Assembly: GCA_000183865.1 (NCBI GenBank)
Contig: CM001047.1
Location: 2,641,995-2,647,228 of the forward strand
Direction of reading: 5' to 3'
From: Listeria marthii FSL S4-120
GTDB lineage: Bacteria; Bacillota; Bacilli; Lactobacillales; Listeriaceae
Length of the DNA stretch: 5,234 bases
The translations under genes and the position numbers were made by a program. Shown here one piece after another: positions 5,234 through 5,234 of the stretch (its first letter is position 1; each line of letters starts with the position of its first letter). The notes under the pieces were generated by a model. The model saw only the letters and a list, made by a program, of their open reading frames with translations. It did not search any database and had not been told where the DNA came from.

Positions 5234-5234
5234 A

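Larger units (their letters stand above)
5141..5234. other. Upstream intergenic region of the operon, promoter not resolved
   Basis: No gene is seen here. On the minus strand two -10-like hexamers occur: TATTAT at 5223-5218, whose -35 would lie outside the window, and TAAAAT at 5165-5160, which has only a T-rich stretch where a -35 should be and would start transcription on top of the leader ribosome site. ATGACA at 5199-5194 resembles a -35 but has no good -10 at 16-18 bases. GACAAT occurs twice, at 5197-5192 and 5181-5176. The 5190-5184 T run has no stable stem before it, so it is not a terminator. Confidence 0.5.

Noticed and set aside
5160..5234. Terminator on the minus strand ending in the T run at 5190-5184
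   Set aside because: The preceding bases can form only a short, mismatched AT-rich stem, too weak for an intrinsic terminator.
1..5234. Mobile elements, CRISPR arrays, tRNA or rRNA genes
   Set aside because: No transposase, regularly spaced repeats, terminal inverted repeats or structural RNA signatures were seen; the window is an ordinary chromosomal operon apart from the leader.

Overview
The window looks like low-GC Firmicutes DNA, most probably Listeria (monocytogenes/innocua group). The base composition is AT-rich, the Shine-Dalgarno sites are strong GGAGG types, and the gene order is familiar: a lactose/cellobiose PTS IIA gene facing a rodA-type gene, an ftsW-type gene and an Mg2+-type P-type ATPase. 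From memory this order matches the Listeria locus carrying rodA3, ftsW2 and the neighbouring Mg2+ ATPase. The species call is inference, since no database could be searched.

Layout. Bases 1-169 hold the 3' end of a plus-strand PTS IIA gene. A hairpin at 175-210 with A and T tracts on either side serves as a terminator for both converging transcription units. Everything else is on the minus strand and reads as one operon from right to left: a small leader ORF of 31 codons (5140-5045), an MgtA/MgtB-family ATPase (5001-2431), an FtsW-type SEDS glycosyltransferase (2430-1309) and a RodA-type SEDS glycosyltransferase (1312-191). The last three genes are packed tightly. The ATPase stop touches the ftsW start (TAAATG), and the ftsW stop overlaps the rodA start (ATGA). 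In both cases the ribosome binding site lies inside the upstream gene. The last codons and stop of rodA lie inside the terminator hairpin.

The most interesting part is the leader of the ATPase gene (about 5002-5160, minus strand). It holds an uncatalogued-looking small ORF with a good ribosome binding site. Its product has a dense acidic/proline cluster (QEEEVEEPD, residues 5-13) near the N-terminus. This recalls MgtL, the enterobacterial leader peptide whose acidic/proline residues destabilise the ribosome at low Mg2+ and switch on mgtA. The same RNA can form three helices: one pairs the leader ORF's own Shine-Dalgarno with the leader's 3' end (10 perfect pairs plus a G-U), one partly masks the ATPase Shine-Dalgarno, and one competes with that masking stem. 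No M-box Mg2+ riboswitch is visible. A translation-dependent Mg2+ sensor is therefore a reasonable, testable hypothesis, but it is inference.

How the genes may work together. The ATPase should import Mg2+, and the two SEDS proteins polymerise peptidoglycan from lipid II. Mg2+ is known to rescue Bacillus subtilis rod-complex mutants, so joining Mg2+ uptake to spare FtsW/RodA enzymes in one operon suggests a cell-envelope stress module. The promoter region upstream (5160-5234) is only partly in the window. It shows an inverted repeat and a Fur-box-like sequence but no clear -35 element.
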